Origin: Haplomitrium mnioides
Lineage: Eukaryota; Marchantiophyta; Haplomitriopsida; Calobryales
DNA: 35,343 nt
Reading direction: 5' to 3'
Assembly: GCA_049999725.1 (NCBI GenBank)
Contig: JBNGIS010008762.1
Location: 1 to 35,343, forward strand
Shown: positions 10,161 through 20,988 of the stretch, piece by piece
How the letters are laid out: the number at the start of each line of letters is the position of its first letter
Numbering within the stretch: position 1 is the stretch's first letter
Program-made: the position numbers and the translations under genes
The notes under the pieces: model-generated
What the model saw: only the letters and a program-made list of their open reading frames with translations
What the model was told of the DNA's origin: nothing
Database searches by the model: none

Positions 10161-11800
10161 GTGCACCAAGAACTCAAGTTGTGGACGAGAGAGTGGAGGC
10201 TATTCAAATTTGAAAAGCTCCTACAGAATCAACACATCTCAAAGGATTTTTTAGTCAAGTAAATTTCAATCAAAGATTTGAGATGGTTTTACAGAAGTAG
10301 GCAAACCATTAACCAACTTGTTTAAGAAAAAAACCATGTGTGGAAATAGGAAGCTCAAGAAGAATTGATGTTTCAAGCATTGAAGAAATCACTTCTTGAA
10401 GTTCATGCTCATATTCTAAAATGGTGTGACTCAGCACGACCAATCAAACATTCAACTGATTCATGTAGAAAAGTTGTAAGTGGTGTTTTACAACAAGAGT
10501 GAAAGATGGTTGGCATTCTATTGCTTTCTTTTCAAGAAAGTTCAGTAATACTGAGGAAAACTATTGCACAATAGAGTGCAAGGAGTTAGCCATTGTGTTA
10601 TCAACTAAATATTAATAAAAAGTATTTTTTAGGAGATAGAACATTTATTGTTGGAAATTTGGAGGAGCTCTCACAATGGCACATATGATAGGCTAAGTAG
10701 TAATGAAGTTTTCATATACAAATGGTTTATATAGAAGAAAATGCCTAATTATATATGCATTGATGTGAATATGTCAACTCAATATCTTGTCTAAAATTGC
10801 TACTCATCTTACATTGTGGACATAGATGTTGGTTGTTGTGAAAGAAGGTAAAAATATCATTGTTTCATAACAAAAGAAATTGGTGAAGTGGTGAAAGGAC
10901 TAGTTTTCCTCCAAGAAGAGGCATGGCCATGTTCTTACTAATGGTAAGCTATGCATTGAAGTTTTTATGAAGCACATGACTATGCAATTGGTAGATATTC
11001 TGGCATGAGAAGACTTTGGAAAACCTTCAACGAGTTTGCTATTGGCCCAAGATGTATCAAGATATCGAGAAATATATTTGGAGTTGTTTGGCTTGTCAAT
11101 AAAACAAACCAACCAATCTAAAACATGGAGGCCTATTACAATAGTTGCACATCCCAAATCTACAATGGGAATATATGAGTATAGATATTGTATATGAGAT
11201 ATCTTGCATTTCTATTGGCTACAATGTTATTGAAATTTTTGTGAACAAGCTTAGTAAAATGATTCAATTTTGTCTAGCTACCAAATTAGTGAAAACACTT
11301 GAACTAGCACAATTTTATTTGGAAGTTGTCTACTCTCATCATGGAATCTCTAAACAATATGTTAATGCTTATCGCCGGAGGTGACCTTTGTTGTGGATGA
11401 TCAAGTCTAACTTTCTACCATCAATCTTCCTCTACTTCACCTTTGTAAGCTCAACACTTGCTTTATTATACCATTCTTCTATTTTGCTTGAATTGATAAA
11501 GTGGCCTATTGCTTTATCTTGCTTTCTCAAATGAAGATTCATCCTATTTTTTATGTTTCTTTATTTCATGCCTTTGTATCTTTCTCCACTACCCTTACTT
11601 CTACATAAGAACTCTCTTCACACCAAAACTTATTGATAGTCATGACAAGTTGGAGAGTGAGCAACTCTTAAGAAAACATACTCGTTATTGTGAGCTTGTT
11701 GAATATTTAGTTTGTTGGGAAAACTATTATATGTATGATGCTACTTTGGTATATTCTACTGTAGCTTGTTCAATCTTTTGAAACTTCTCCTCACAGCAAC
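10161..11800 (+). pseudogene. Ty3/gypsy family A RT end, RNase H, integrase and chromodomain-like tail
   Basis: Continues the reverse transcriptase broken at 4928: VVDERVEAIQ (about 10180-10210), GFTEVGKPLTNLF-like sequence, then an RNase H segment IAFFSRKFSNTEENYCTIEC (10521 onward). Integrase follows: YWPKMYQDIEKYIWSCLACQ (zinc-binding C-x2-C, about 11035-11100), then 11145-11384 HIPNLQWEYMSIDIVYEISC, GYNVIEIFVNKLSKMIQFCL and LAQFYLEVVYSHHGISKQ. At about 11355 the frame jumps directly to YVNAYRRR, the sequence that follows the core in relatives. The central part of the core, with its second and third acidic residues, is therefore deleted. The tail keeps KIHPIFYVSLFHAFV and LVEYLVCWENYYMYDATLVY, a chromodomain-like end. 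Confidence 0.75.
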
Positions 11801-11831
11801 AAGAACATTGCGTCTTAAACATATAGAGGAT
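11801..11831 (+). other. Polypurine-tract region before family A 3' LTR
   Basis: ATATAGAGGAT immediately precedes TGTAAC. The same context, CATAGAGGAT, lies before the minus-strand LTR ending at 12832, and a related purine-rich GGGAGCAT lies before the LTR ending at 32420. The conserved purine stretch marks a 3' LTR boundary. Confidence 0.5.
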
Positions 11832-12390
11832 TGTAACATGTACAAAATTTAATAAGAGATAACTAAAAATAGAGCAAGATGAATAGTACATTTTGTCTAA
11901 ATGCCATTGCTAAATAAAAGCATCTAAAGCTAACCCTATTATAAAAAGAATGGCACGTGGCACAAAGAGAGAAATTCAACAAAATAAAGTGAAATGGAAA
12001 AATATAAAAGACCGCTTTAGAAGAGGATAAACACATGTAGTATGCGCAAGCTCAAAGGAATATAGAAGGTTCTAAGATAATGACACATTGAAAAAGAAGA
12101 ACTAAAGTGAAATAAAAAGGTTGCAAGGCAAAGTCACTTGGCAGAAAGAGCATAAAAGTAAAGGGCAGTGTAATTAGACAAAGGTAAAAGGGTGGTCCAA
12201 TCAAAGGAGGTTAGAAAAAGAACCAGTGAGGTTTTTCCACCTATGTAAGTAACTTGCTTTCTATTGAATATTTAAAGAAGGGAGAAGGTACCTTGCTATG
12301 CATCTCTTACCTTGTGGGGTGAAGGCTTACTTTTCGCACTACTTCTTGTACTGGTGCTAACTGGTTTATGTGATGTATGCATGTAATACT
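11832..12390 (+). repeat. Family A 3' LTR, plus strand
   Basis: Starts with TGTAACATGTACAAAATT. It shares with 31841-32420 the segments GGGTGGTCCAATCA, AAAGAAGGGAGA and CTCTTACCTTGTGGG (read in the LTR sense). GAATATTTAAAGAAGGG near 12266-12282 sits where the other copy has GTATATAAAGAAGGG, probably the TATA box of the LTR. The right end, near 12390, is approximate. Confidence 0.7.
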
Positions 12391-12832
12391 ACTCTAATAA
12401 GATACCTTTGGTTTTTTAGATACTTACTCTCATGCATAGATATTAGAACCTCATTGGTTCCTTTTTCTATCTTCATCTAATTGAACCTTTCTTACTTTTA
12501 TTCTTCTTTTATAGCATGTTGTTGTCTTCTAACAATTAAACAATCTTATACTCATTTATCTCTCTTTAGTTCTTCTTTTGCCATGTGTTTTGATCTTGGA
12601 ACATACTATTGCTCTTTAATTTTTTATTTGCGAGCTATTTTTATCCTCTTTAAAAGTTGCCTTTCTAGAACTTCTAGTTTACTTTAACTTTTTCTCTTTT
12701 TGTCATATGTCATTTTCTCACTATTAGCCATCATTTTTAGTACTCTAACTTAGTAATGACTTTCTTGACATAGTTTACTCTATATCTTACTTCATTTTTA
12801 GTCATTGCTTACTAAAGTTGGTAGCCATTACA
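12391..12832 (-). repeat. Family A 3' LTR, minus strand, truncated
   Basis: On the minus strand it starts with TGTAATGGCTACCAACTTTA and matches the LTR at 31841-32420 in the sense direction (CTTTAGTAAGC, ACTAAAAATGAAGTAAG). It ends near 12391 against the plus-strand LTR, giving two related LTRs tail to tail. Confidence 0.7.
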
Positions 12833-12879
12833 ATCCTCTATGCTTTTAAGATGCAAAGTCTTCATTGTTAGGCGGGGAA

Positions 12880-13015
12880 TTTTTGAAAGAGTGAACAAGT
12901 AAGGTAGCAATGGCCAAATTGTTGACTGCTTTACAAGTGGCTTCATAAAAAAATATATTCCTTCCAACAAACCAAGTACTCAACAATCTCACGACCAACA
13001 TGACAACGAGTGTGC
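12880..13015 (-). pseudogene. Family A pol C-terminal tail
   Basis: The minus strand reads EIVEYLVCWKEYIFL then a decayed Trp/Glu region QQFGHCYLTCSLFQKF, matching the chromodomain-like end at 11690-11780 and at 32440-32600. It is followed directly by family B RNase H at about 13015, without any integrase in between. Confidence 0.6.
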
Positions 13016-15062
13016 ATAAGTACAAGTTTTCCTAAAGGATAGTGTCTCCAAACTTTGGTAGCATAAACTATTGCTAGTTGTTTGTGATCTCAAGCAAACT
13101 AATTTCTCTCTATTGCATTTAATTTTCCTAGCATGAAAGAAATTGGATAAATTCCATTCTCAAGTTTTTGTTGTAACACTTCTCCAGTAGAAAAATCAAA
13201 AGCATCAAAATCAACTATGCATTGTCCTTTTGGATCATATGATTGTAGAATCAGACAAGAAGAGATTGCATCACTGAGTTGTTGAAATGCTGCTTGCTCT
13301 TTGGCACTCCATTGAAACTTGACCTCTTTGTCTAACACATCTATAATTGGTGCAACAATATGCACATAGTAATAGATGAATCATCGATAAAAACTTGCCA
13401 ATACATTGAAAGCTCAAACATCCTTTGTATTATTTAATGTTGACCACACTTCAATAGCCTTAATTTTTTCTTCCTCCATCTTGATGTCATCTGCAAACAC
13501 TTTATATCATAGATAAGTCACCTCTTGCTTCCAAATCTCAAACTTTTGCCTCTTGCAAAAAATTGTCCAATTACGCAATTTTTGCAATACTTTTTTGAGA
13601 TGGTCATGATGTTTAACTTAATTTTACTAAAGATAAAGATATTTTTTAAGAACACCAATATCTAGTAGCCCATTAAAGCCTCAATATATTTGATCCATAA
13701 ATATAATCGAGGCATTAGTGAAGCCAAATGTAAGAATTTTCCACTCAAAATGTATACCTTTTGTGAACGTTATTTTTGACATGTCACTTAGCTTGATAGG
13801 AATTTTCCAATAGCCACTTCAAAGGTCCAACCTAGAAAAAAATTTTGCACCACTTAATTGATTCAACAAATCATTAATACACAGTAAAAAATAAGCATCC
13901 TTCCATGTTTGTATATTGAGACCACAATAATCTATATAAAGATGAAAATTGCCATGTTTCTTTGGTACAAAGAACAACGGTGTTTTCTAAGATGAAGTAC
14001 TATGTTGAATAAAAATTTTTTCAAGAAGATTTGTCAAGGTGTTACAAAGCTTTTTCAATTCATGTGTTTACAATCGATATATTGACCAACTAAAAGAAGT
14101 ACTTCACGATATCAACTCAATCACAAAGAACATTCTTCAGTCATTTAGTAGGCTCTTTAGCAAATCATCTAGAAATACATCTCCAAAATTTTTCAAAATA
14201 TCATCAATCATTGGCATAGGCACATATTTTCCTCTCTCCTTACTCAAGTCTATGATGGGTTTGATCCAAACAACAAAAACATGGAACTCTTTCTTCATGA
14301 TTGAAGTAATATGTTGAATTAATTTAGGCATCTTTACCAATGGCATTAAATGCCCTAAAAGAAATTTCTTGCTTTGTAAAATAACTTGAATTTGTTGTTT
14401 TGCCTAATCAACTTGAGAAAATCAATCTTCAAGCCAAGGTAAGTCTAAAATGATGTCATATTGTATTGGTGCAGTTGAAATTGCATACATTCCACATACT
14501 TAATTCCAACCCATAAACAAAATGTCTATTGAGATTGGAGTACTCATGCTTTTGACCATTAGCTAAAATCACAAAACTACCCTTGATAGGCACAACTTTT
14601 GCTTTGATTCTTCTAGCAAAACACAATGATATGAAATTTTTATAACTCCTCCAATCCACCAAAATTCTAGAGTAAAGTTCATGAATCATGCCATCAAGGT
14701 AGAACAATGTACTTTGAATTCTTATCAAGCTTTTAATTCCATTGGAACTAATAAAATTCTCAGTATATTGCTCAATGTGTTTTATTGAGATCTATTGTTT
14801 TTCTTGTTCTTTTCTTCCATTATTGAAGCTTGAGCAAGAGGGTGATTTCAACCATATCAATGTGAGAAATTTCCAATCGTATGACCAAGTTGTTGAAAAT
14901 AAAAGGATCTTTCATTTTGGCATAGTTGCTCATGCTCTACATTGGTGAGTGCCAATCTTTTTGCTACATCAATCTACATGAGTACAACTCTATTTGGTGG
15001 CACACACATAATTGGTAAAACTGGTTGAAGACGTAGCTAAACTTATGTAATGACAAGTAGAG
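13016..15062 (-). pseudogene. Ty3/gypsy family B protease-RT-RNase H fragment
   Basis: Read right to left. A zinc-knuckle or linker remnant lies at 15062-14760. The protease segment at 14728-14456 reads RIQSTLFYLDGMIHELYSRI and LVDWRSYKNFISLCFARRIK. The pre-RT linker is at 14346-14137 (LVKMPKLIQHITSIMKKEFH, MIDDILKNFGDVFLDDL). RT includes KKLCNTLTNLLEKIFIQHS, VPKKHGNFHLYIDYCGLNIQ and NDLLNQLSGAKFFSRLDL, with FGFTNA before a small deletion that removes the YLDD box. The connection and RNase H at 13365-13099 read KEVKFQWSAKEQAAFQQLSD, PKGQCIVDFDAFDFSTGEVL and SFMLGKLNAIERN. The homology to 7000-9050 is collinear. Its gag lies at 20989-21620, separated by a 5.9-kb insertion. Confidence 0.8.
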
Positions 15063-17310
15063 AGTCTATTACAACAAGAGATGGAGTTCTAAACAAGATT
15101 ACAAAGCGTTCAAATACAAGAATTGGAGCTCAAAATGATCTACATTGACTCAACATCAACTTGGAAACAACTCCCAAGAGTGACATCAACATGAATGCAA
15201 TGATACTAGCAAACTAAGAATTCTTTTAATTAGTAGAATCCAATGTATTAAAATCTATATGTAGTAGATTTAGGATTTGAACAATTGCTATGCTATGGAG
15301 ATTATAGAGTGATCAGATTAGAAAGATGGAAGCACCAAAAACTCTCAAGTGACAAAGAGATGACAAAGATAAAAGAAGGTAAAGAAAAGGGTGTATACTT
15401 CCAAAAATGAATAGTCTTCATGTTAAGTCAACTTCTTGTTTCTATTTTTGTCCGTTATGTTAAAGTATCAAGTATAATAGAAAAAGAAAGATTCAAAGTT
15501 AGTGTGTTGTTTGTCTCTTTTGTTAGTGTCTCCCTAATTATTAATGCCTCTTCTTTTGCCTTTTTTCGTCCTCTAGTTTCTTGTGTCCCACCCTTTTTCA
15601 AAGTCAATCTTGTTCTAAATGTTGAAGGTTTCTTTGTTTCATCCTAGCTACATTGTTTGAGAAGCATGCTAAGAGAGATTATCATGAAGATGTTTGTGGA
15701 GTTATTGGACTATTGATCTGAACAAGAAGAAGAAACAAATTGAAAGAGTGCTGCGAAGATCTAGATCAAATTGACAAGTGAACACCAAGTGACATCAAAG
15801 AGTTGAAGTCGAAGATATAGTATGGTCTCAACATTGTTTCTCAAGTTATCTTATACAAGTGAAAACGAGACTTGAACAAAATATATGAGTGTAGAGTTAT
15901 GAAGCTAGTTTACTCAAGACCAAAACTCAAACAAAAAGATCAAGTGAAAGGAAGCAAAATTGAGCAGCTTGTTACAACAAAAGGTCGGAAAGCAATGTGC
16001 AATAGAGAATGCATAGAAGACATGAAAAGAAAGCTAATTGGATCTACATCAACACAACTTCATTGGAATTGGCTCTACGTCGACGCATCTTCAATCAAAC
16101 TAGATCTACATCAACCTATTGTCAACTTGTCAACATCTTTGGCAAATAGAAAAATAGGAATGATTTTGTATGGACTAGGATTTGTGATACTAGAAATTAG
16201 GCTTTAGTATAGACTTCAATCAATGTTTAGATTGCAAGCATGGGCAATCGCAAATCAATACCGATCAAGAGACCAACTGACCATCAAGACTTTCAAAAGA
16301 AGTGGATGATCAAAATATGGTGAGAAATTTCAAAAAAGGGTTATGGGATGGTTTTTTATATTTCTTTCTTGTGGGTTTGTTTAGCAGTCTACTTATATGT
16401 TTGCAATTAAGAACTAAAGTTGAGAAAGCGCATGTGAAGCACAAGAGGAGATTTAGAAATCATATTCATCAACATCTAAGAACCAGTCAAGGAAAGATAT
16501 CTGTCAGTAGAAATGGGATGAAAATAGCGAAACTTGATAAGGAGTATGGTGATAAAATGACAAAGAAAATCCAAGAACATTCAAATAGACGTTGGAGTGG
16601 GAAACGTTTCTTTTATGGGAATTAAACATAGCTAGGGAGAGCATCGGTCAAAATCATCTTGGAGATCAAAAAAATGTGTGTGATCATAGTGTGGAGAATT
16701 GTACTTGCGGAAAGGGATCATGAAGTATGCGAGTGTAGTGCGAATGGAATGAGAACACTCTTGTTGTGTTGACTGAGGAAGAATCAAGACATGCTAAGGT
16801 CTTAGCAAAGATCTGAATGTTTATAACTCTACAATACTTGATACTACAAAACACAAAAAAGGGAATTTCTAAAGCATATGATAGAGAAAGTGTTGTGATG
16901 GGACTATTGGAAAAGAATGATGAATCAAACTCCTATACAATCTTCATGGAGGGTCTAGACTATTGACATTCTACTTCAAGGATTTTAGAGATGTTCTGAT
17001 GGCTAAGCTCTCAACTTGAAATCTGGTTTGTAAGAGTTATATATGTGTCTTGGTAACTTCATCCATAGGTATGTACGTTATTTCTATTTTGTTGGTGATC
17101 AAGACTTTTAAAGAAGAGAGAATCTACATTCTATGTTGTATTCTTTGGTCAAATATTATGATGTTGAGGCAAGAAACAGAAGGCCAACATCAAAAAATTA
17201 GGTCTGCTTCTTTTCTTTGTGTTTGTTCCTCTTATCATTTGTTCAATCTTAGTGTCCAGAGCATTAGAAATAGGACAATGTCAAAATAAAAAGTCTACCT
17301 TTGAGTTGTG
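15063..17310 (+). other. Unrecognised AT-rich part of the insertion
   Basis: Two modest plus-strand open frames occur. 15872-16207 encodes 111 aa, lysine-rich at its start, with no domain I recognise. 16302-16625 encodes 107 aa with a hydrophobic stretch (DGFLYFFLVGLFSSLLICLQ, residues about 16-35) that could be a membrane helix, followed by a very basic tail (HVKHKRRFRNH). Neither has neighbours or codon patterns that make it a convincing gene. They may be decayed retroelement DNA. Confidence 0.25.
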
Positions 17311-17314
17311 TAAC

Positions 17315-17700
17315 ACCTCCCATATGTTGGTAAGCTTTTCATTTGGGTCGTAGGGATTCCAACCTAAGTTGCACAAACTAAGTTATCGGCCATTGGCTCT
17401 ATTTTGTAGGCCTTGGTTAGTTGAGTATTGGTTAGCTATTAGATTCTAGAGAGCATGGTTTTCTGTGTTCCCAGAATGTGTATTATCATATATGAATAAA
17501 GAGTTCATATTTACCCAACCTGTTATTATCAATTACATGTTCTTGTCCCTCATGGCCCAATCCTACCGTCGGAAGTTGCATCTTTCAATCACACATGTAT
17601 ATGCTTACTCTTTCCATAATTTCCTTCCCAAAACTCTCAAACTCGAAACATCATTGAGACTTGTTCCATGCCTCATGTTTGGATTCTGATTTTCCTCAGA
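17315..17700 (+). repeat. Possible solo LTR or LTR fragment
   Basis: Begins with TGTAACACCTCCCATATG and contains ATATGAATAAAGAGTTCAT near 17490-17508, a possible AATAAA polyadenylation signal. The look is that of a plus-strand LTR start and R region. No matching second LTR was found in the window, so this is tentative. Confidence 0.3.
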
Positions 17701-17953
17701 AGTAGCACAAGGATCATACCTCTTGACAATTCTTGATTTCTTCTTTATTGGATGTTAAAGATTGTTATTTTTGAATCTCTTATTGTGATTGTTGCTCATA
17801 GCTAGTCTTCTGATTACTCATTGTGATTGAGTTAGTTAGCTGATCCCAATTTTTCCTTTCTCCAATTCTCGGAAGATTTCTTCAGATAGTGATCCTTCAT
17901 TTCTTTTGTGATTCTTGCTCAAAATCTGCTCCTATGTATTTGACCGGTCCCCT

Positions 17954-17975
17954 CCCCCCCCCCCCCCCCCCCCCC
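17954..17975. repeat. Homopolymer C22 run
   Basis: Twenty-two consecutive C on the plus strand (G22 on the minus strand) in otherwise AT-rich DNA. It lies inside the gag-like block exactly where copy 2 (about 20180) has ordinary sequence, so it arose by local expansion or is a sequencing or assembly artefact. Confidence 0.9.
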
Positions 17976-18339
17976 TCCACCATTCTTCCTTTATCCTTAG
18001 GTCCTAAAACCTTATCCACCCAGCTAGCAACCATAGGTCCTTCCTTTTTCCTAGTCCGTTCCCATCGTCTCACGCCGTTTTCAACAAGGAAGTTGGAATG
18101 ATGCATTCGACAAGCTATACCTCTAATGTCTTTCTGACAAACTCAAACTTGATTGTTGATCTGCTACCTTATCTTTAGTACTCGATAAGTTAGAGGGGGT
18201 TGAACCCGTATATTGGTCTTCTTCTTTAACCGCTGGTTTTGTAGCTCTAACCGGTGGTATAAATTTGCTCGATGCCCTTTTCCAAGAGGAAGTTTGATCG
18301 TCTCTTTCAAAAAACCCAAAGAGTACATTCTTTGCCCAA

Positions 18340-18480
18340 AGAATCTTTAAGACTTGATTTAATCTATCAGACATGCCATTTAGAAACCGATCAGATCTAT
18401 CAAACGTACCGTTAAGAACTCAATCAGATCTATCTAACATGCCATCTAGAATCCAATTTGATCTATCAAATATACCATAT
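18340..18480 (-). repeat. 33-bp tandem repeat inside gag-like frame
   Basis: Units on the plus strand contain GATCTATCAAACGTACC-like sequence about every 33 bp (ATCTATCAGACATGCCAT, GATCTATCAAACGTACCG, GATCTATCTAACATGCCATC, GATCTATCAAATATACCAT). Read on the minus strand, each unit is an 11-residue repeat of the form D-R-S-D-x-V/F-L-N/D-G-M/T-F/L. Confidence 0.6.
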
Positions 18481-18560
18481 ATTACATGATCAGTGGCATC
18501 GGATCTTTTCCCACAATACTTATTCAGACTCGCAGTAGAACCTGCCCCGCTTCCTCAAAA

Positions 18561-19113
18561 TAACTTCAGAATTAAATCCTAGCGTCAATGATCGAAACCC
18601 AATTCTTACAATCCCAATGTTTTTCCTATAACCTCTATAGTCACAATGCTTCTAGATTGATTCCTCTCTCGGCCGTTCTCCCATTCATTTCCTCAGTCAT
18701 GGAAATTCTTGCCTCCAATCCTTGATGTTAGAATGATTCCAGAAGAGAAGTCCATCCTCCATGCCCGTATCGTATGTAGTTTCCAAGTGTCTCTTTTGCA
18801 ATTGGTCCAAAGCTGGTTGACTTATCTACTGTATCTCTTTGCCTGCATTTGGTGTGAATGAGTTGCCAATTTAGAATAGAATCAAAGTTGAGATTGAAAG
18901 AGAGTCATCCCTCTATGAAACTATCCTTCTCCTCTCTAATTGTCACCAACGCAGTCTTGTTAGAACATACTAAAATATAACGATAGATTGTTGCACATGA
19001 GTACTCTGAACCAGCCACTATACTGCACATTCCACTGGCGAATAGACAATCAAACTGCCCCATCATGACATAGCAACCATGAAAATAGAGAGTTCCTCCC
19101 CCTATACTCTCCA
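18561..19113 (-). other. Leader-like region upstream of gag-like copy 1
   Basis: No gene recognised. Its far end carries AGAGTTCCTCCCCCTATACT (19089-19108), nearly the same as GAGTTCCTCCCTCTATACTC at 20950-20969 upstream of gag-like copy 2. The two blocks are therefore direct repeats including the 5' leader. Confidence 0.4.
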
Positions 19114-19983
19114 AAGAAAAATTTCTTATAGTGAGGCAAAGCTCCTCCCAAAGAAGTCACAAGAGTTCTAAGCAAACAATTGTAAGCCATAGTATTGTTC
19201 TCGAGTATTGTAATGTCTTTTGTTAAGAGTTTGTCCTTACATTGTTATCCTTTTGTGTGTGTTCATTCCCAATGCTTTCCATTCGCTCCATCTATTGTTT
19301 TAAGTCTAAGAGAGGTTAAGAACAAGAGACTAGTTATCAAAAAGACGAGTCTCCCTTTCTATTTGTAGTGCTATTCTTGTTGTTAGGCATTCTCTTTATG
19401 TTAGTATTGAGAAGGAAGGAAAGAAATGACTAGAACAGAAAGACGAGTCCACCTTCCTTATTATGTAATTGTTATTCTACCTTCTCTTGTCATTGTTTCT
19501 TATGTTTTCCATGACTATTCCAACATAAGTTAAACCAAATATAAATCTCAGAATTCTAGTTACTTCTAGCTACTAGAGAGTAGGATTATATATTGTCTGC
19601 TTAGGGAATCGACTAGTAACTTGGTGTAATTGTAGGCAACACAATGTTGTATAGCTTTGGTCATGTATAAAGAGTAATAATTTGCCTCTATGGTTTTTTT
19701 TGACTCATATAGTCTAACTGCATAGATCTATTAGTGTGTATGATCCTTACCCTATTAGATCTATTTTAGTACATCGTTCATCTTGTATAACTCTCATAAA
19801 ATAATATGTGTAAGAAATTTTTTGTTCCTTCAATACGACACAAACAAGACTTCTTTTGTTAAATAAAACATAAGATTATAGTTCACATCTTCCTCCATAC
19901 AAAAAACTATCCCAAGAGTTGTAGCTTGTAGATGCATGTTGTCCAAAGTAGTTAAAGTATCAAACCAACCTTGATTCCAAATA
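19114..19983. other. Unassigned noncoding stretch
   Basis: AT-rich with no coding signal. It contains two related phrases, AAAAGACGAGTCTCCCTTTC (19339-19358) and AAAGACGAGTCCACCTTCC (19440-19458), about 100 bp apart and possibly a decayed tandem duplication. Confidence 0.3.
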
Positions 19984-20500
19984 TTAGATATATGTCATCC
20001 CTTCCAAAGTTTGTACACTCTCTTTTTCATTGGATATAGTTAGGACCAAAGGTCTTCCAAACCTATTGTAGGTTATCCTTTTGATATAGTTCATAGTACC
20101 CACCCGATTATGTTGTGGAAACTTGCGATGCCATTTATTTGAAACTATTTCATATAAGCTCAGTCTCTTGACCACTTGTCTATCTTGCTATCCATAGGAC
20201 CTTCCTTATATCTAGTCCATTATCACCACCTGACGACGTCTTCAACGAGGAAGTTAAAACATCGCTCCCGATCGATCGTACCTCTGATGTCATCTTAATA
20301 GGTTTACCAAACCCAATCAAATATACCTCTCTTTATAGGAACTTCATTTGGACATCCCATACAACATATTCCCAATCCAAAACATCTTTAAACTCTTACC
20401 CAATCTAGCAAACATACATCTTAGAGCCCAATCAATTATATTAGGTAGCCTTTTCCAACCATCAAGTAGATGTTTTCAGAAATTGATCTATATACCTCTC
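19984..20500 (-). pseudogene. Gag-like minus-strand fragment, copy 2
   Basis: The minus strand carries NFLVEDVVRRW-like sequence then KEGPMDSKIDKW around 20250-20170. This corresponds to NFLVENGVRRW and KEGPMVASWVDK in copy 1, in the same orientation and with the same leader phrase upstream at 20950-20974. The open frame 20175-19984 (EIVSNKWHRKFPQHNRVGTM) lies downstream of the shared part. It is degenerate, and its role as gag is uncertain. Confidence 0.35.
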
Positions 20501-20988
20501 TGTCCTCGTATATCTTCCAATTCTATTTTAGTTCCACTAGATAGTTTCTATGCCAGTTTGCATCCCTCGCCCGTCCCCAATCTTAAGAATTTGTATGCCA
20601 AAATTGTATCCAATCCTCTAGCCATACTAGTGAAACCCTTCAATAACTCACATCTCTTATTGCCTATTGTTATTCTATACAATTCTTGTCTCAGACTTGT
20701 CACCCACGCGAATACTCATCACTAGGGTTTTCCATACTCATATTGAGTTTTTGTTATGAAATATTAGTTCATCTAGTACAGATTTGATCACTATCCTCCA
20801 AAGAAACTAGCTTAGTCCTTACCCCTTCCAGACATTCACTGTGTAGCCTGAATTCCACTATACTACAAACATAGCCTCAAGAAGATTACCACTATACTAC
20901 AGAGATAGTCCAACAACAAATTCACTCTACCCTCATTCACCACAAGGAGAGAGTTCCTCCCTCTATACTCTCCACTCTTGGTGAAACT
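20501..20988 (-). other. Leader-like region of gag-like copy 2 and insertion end
   Basis: No gene recognised. Plus-strand sequence has two short near-repeats of CCACTATACTACA (20857-20905) and the conserved GAGTTCCTCCCTCTATACTC. Family B gag homology starts directly after it at about 20989. Confidence 0.35.

Larger units (their letters stand above)
17897..18560 (-). pseudogene. Gag-like minus-strand fragment, copy 1
   Basis: Minus-strand frames give a repeated N-terminal segment (FDRSNWILDGMLDRSD, then VLNGTFDRSDRFLNGMSDRL, about 18480-18340), followed at 18374-18123 by MSDRLNQVLKILWAKN and a serine- and lysine-rich stretch. After a stop comes 18106-17897, NFLVENGVRRWERTRKKEG and DKVLGPKDKG, ending in a polyglycine run made by the C22 tract. 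Short N-terminal repeats of the MxDRxDxVL type are, to my knowledge, seen in some plant Ty3/gypsy Gag proteins. No capsid or zinc-knuckle motif is visible, so 'gag-like' is tentative. The same block recurs at 19984-20500. Confidence 0.4.
15063..20988. mobile_element. About 5.9-kb insertion within a family B element
   Basis: The pol homology to the full-length family B element stops at about 15062 (GACAAGTAGAGAG) and resumes at about 20989 (AATGTTCAACTATGCGCATTGC). In the full-length element the matching points are adjacent, around 9045-9060. The inserted block must therefore be a later arrival, probably itself a nest of elements. I could not match its two ends to each other as LTRs, and the class is not established. 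Confidence 0.55.

Noticed and set aside
17897-18106. Polyproline/polyglycine small proteins on either strand
   Set aside because: The repeats come from the C22 run. The minus frame is kept only as part of the gag-like block.
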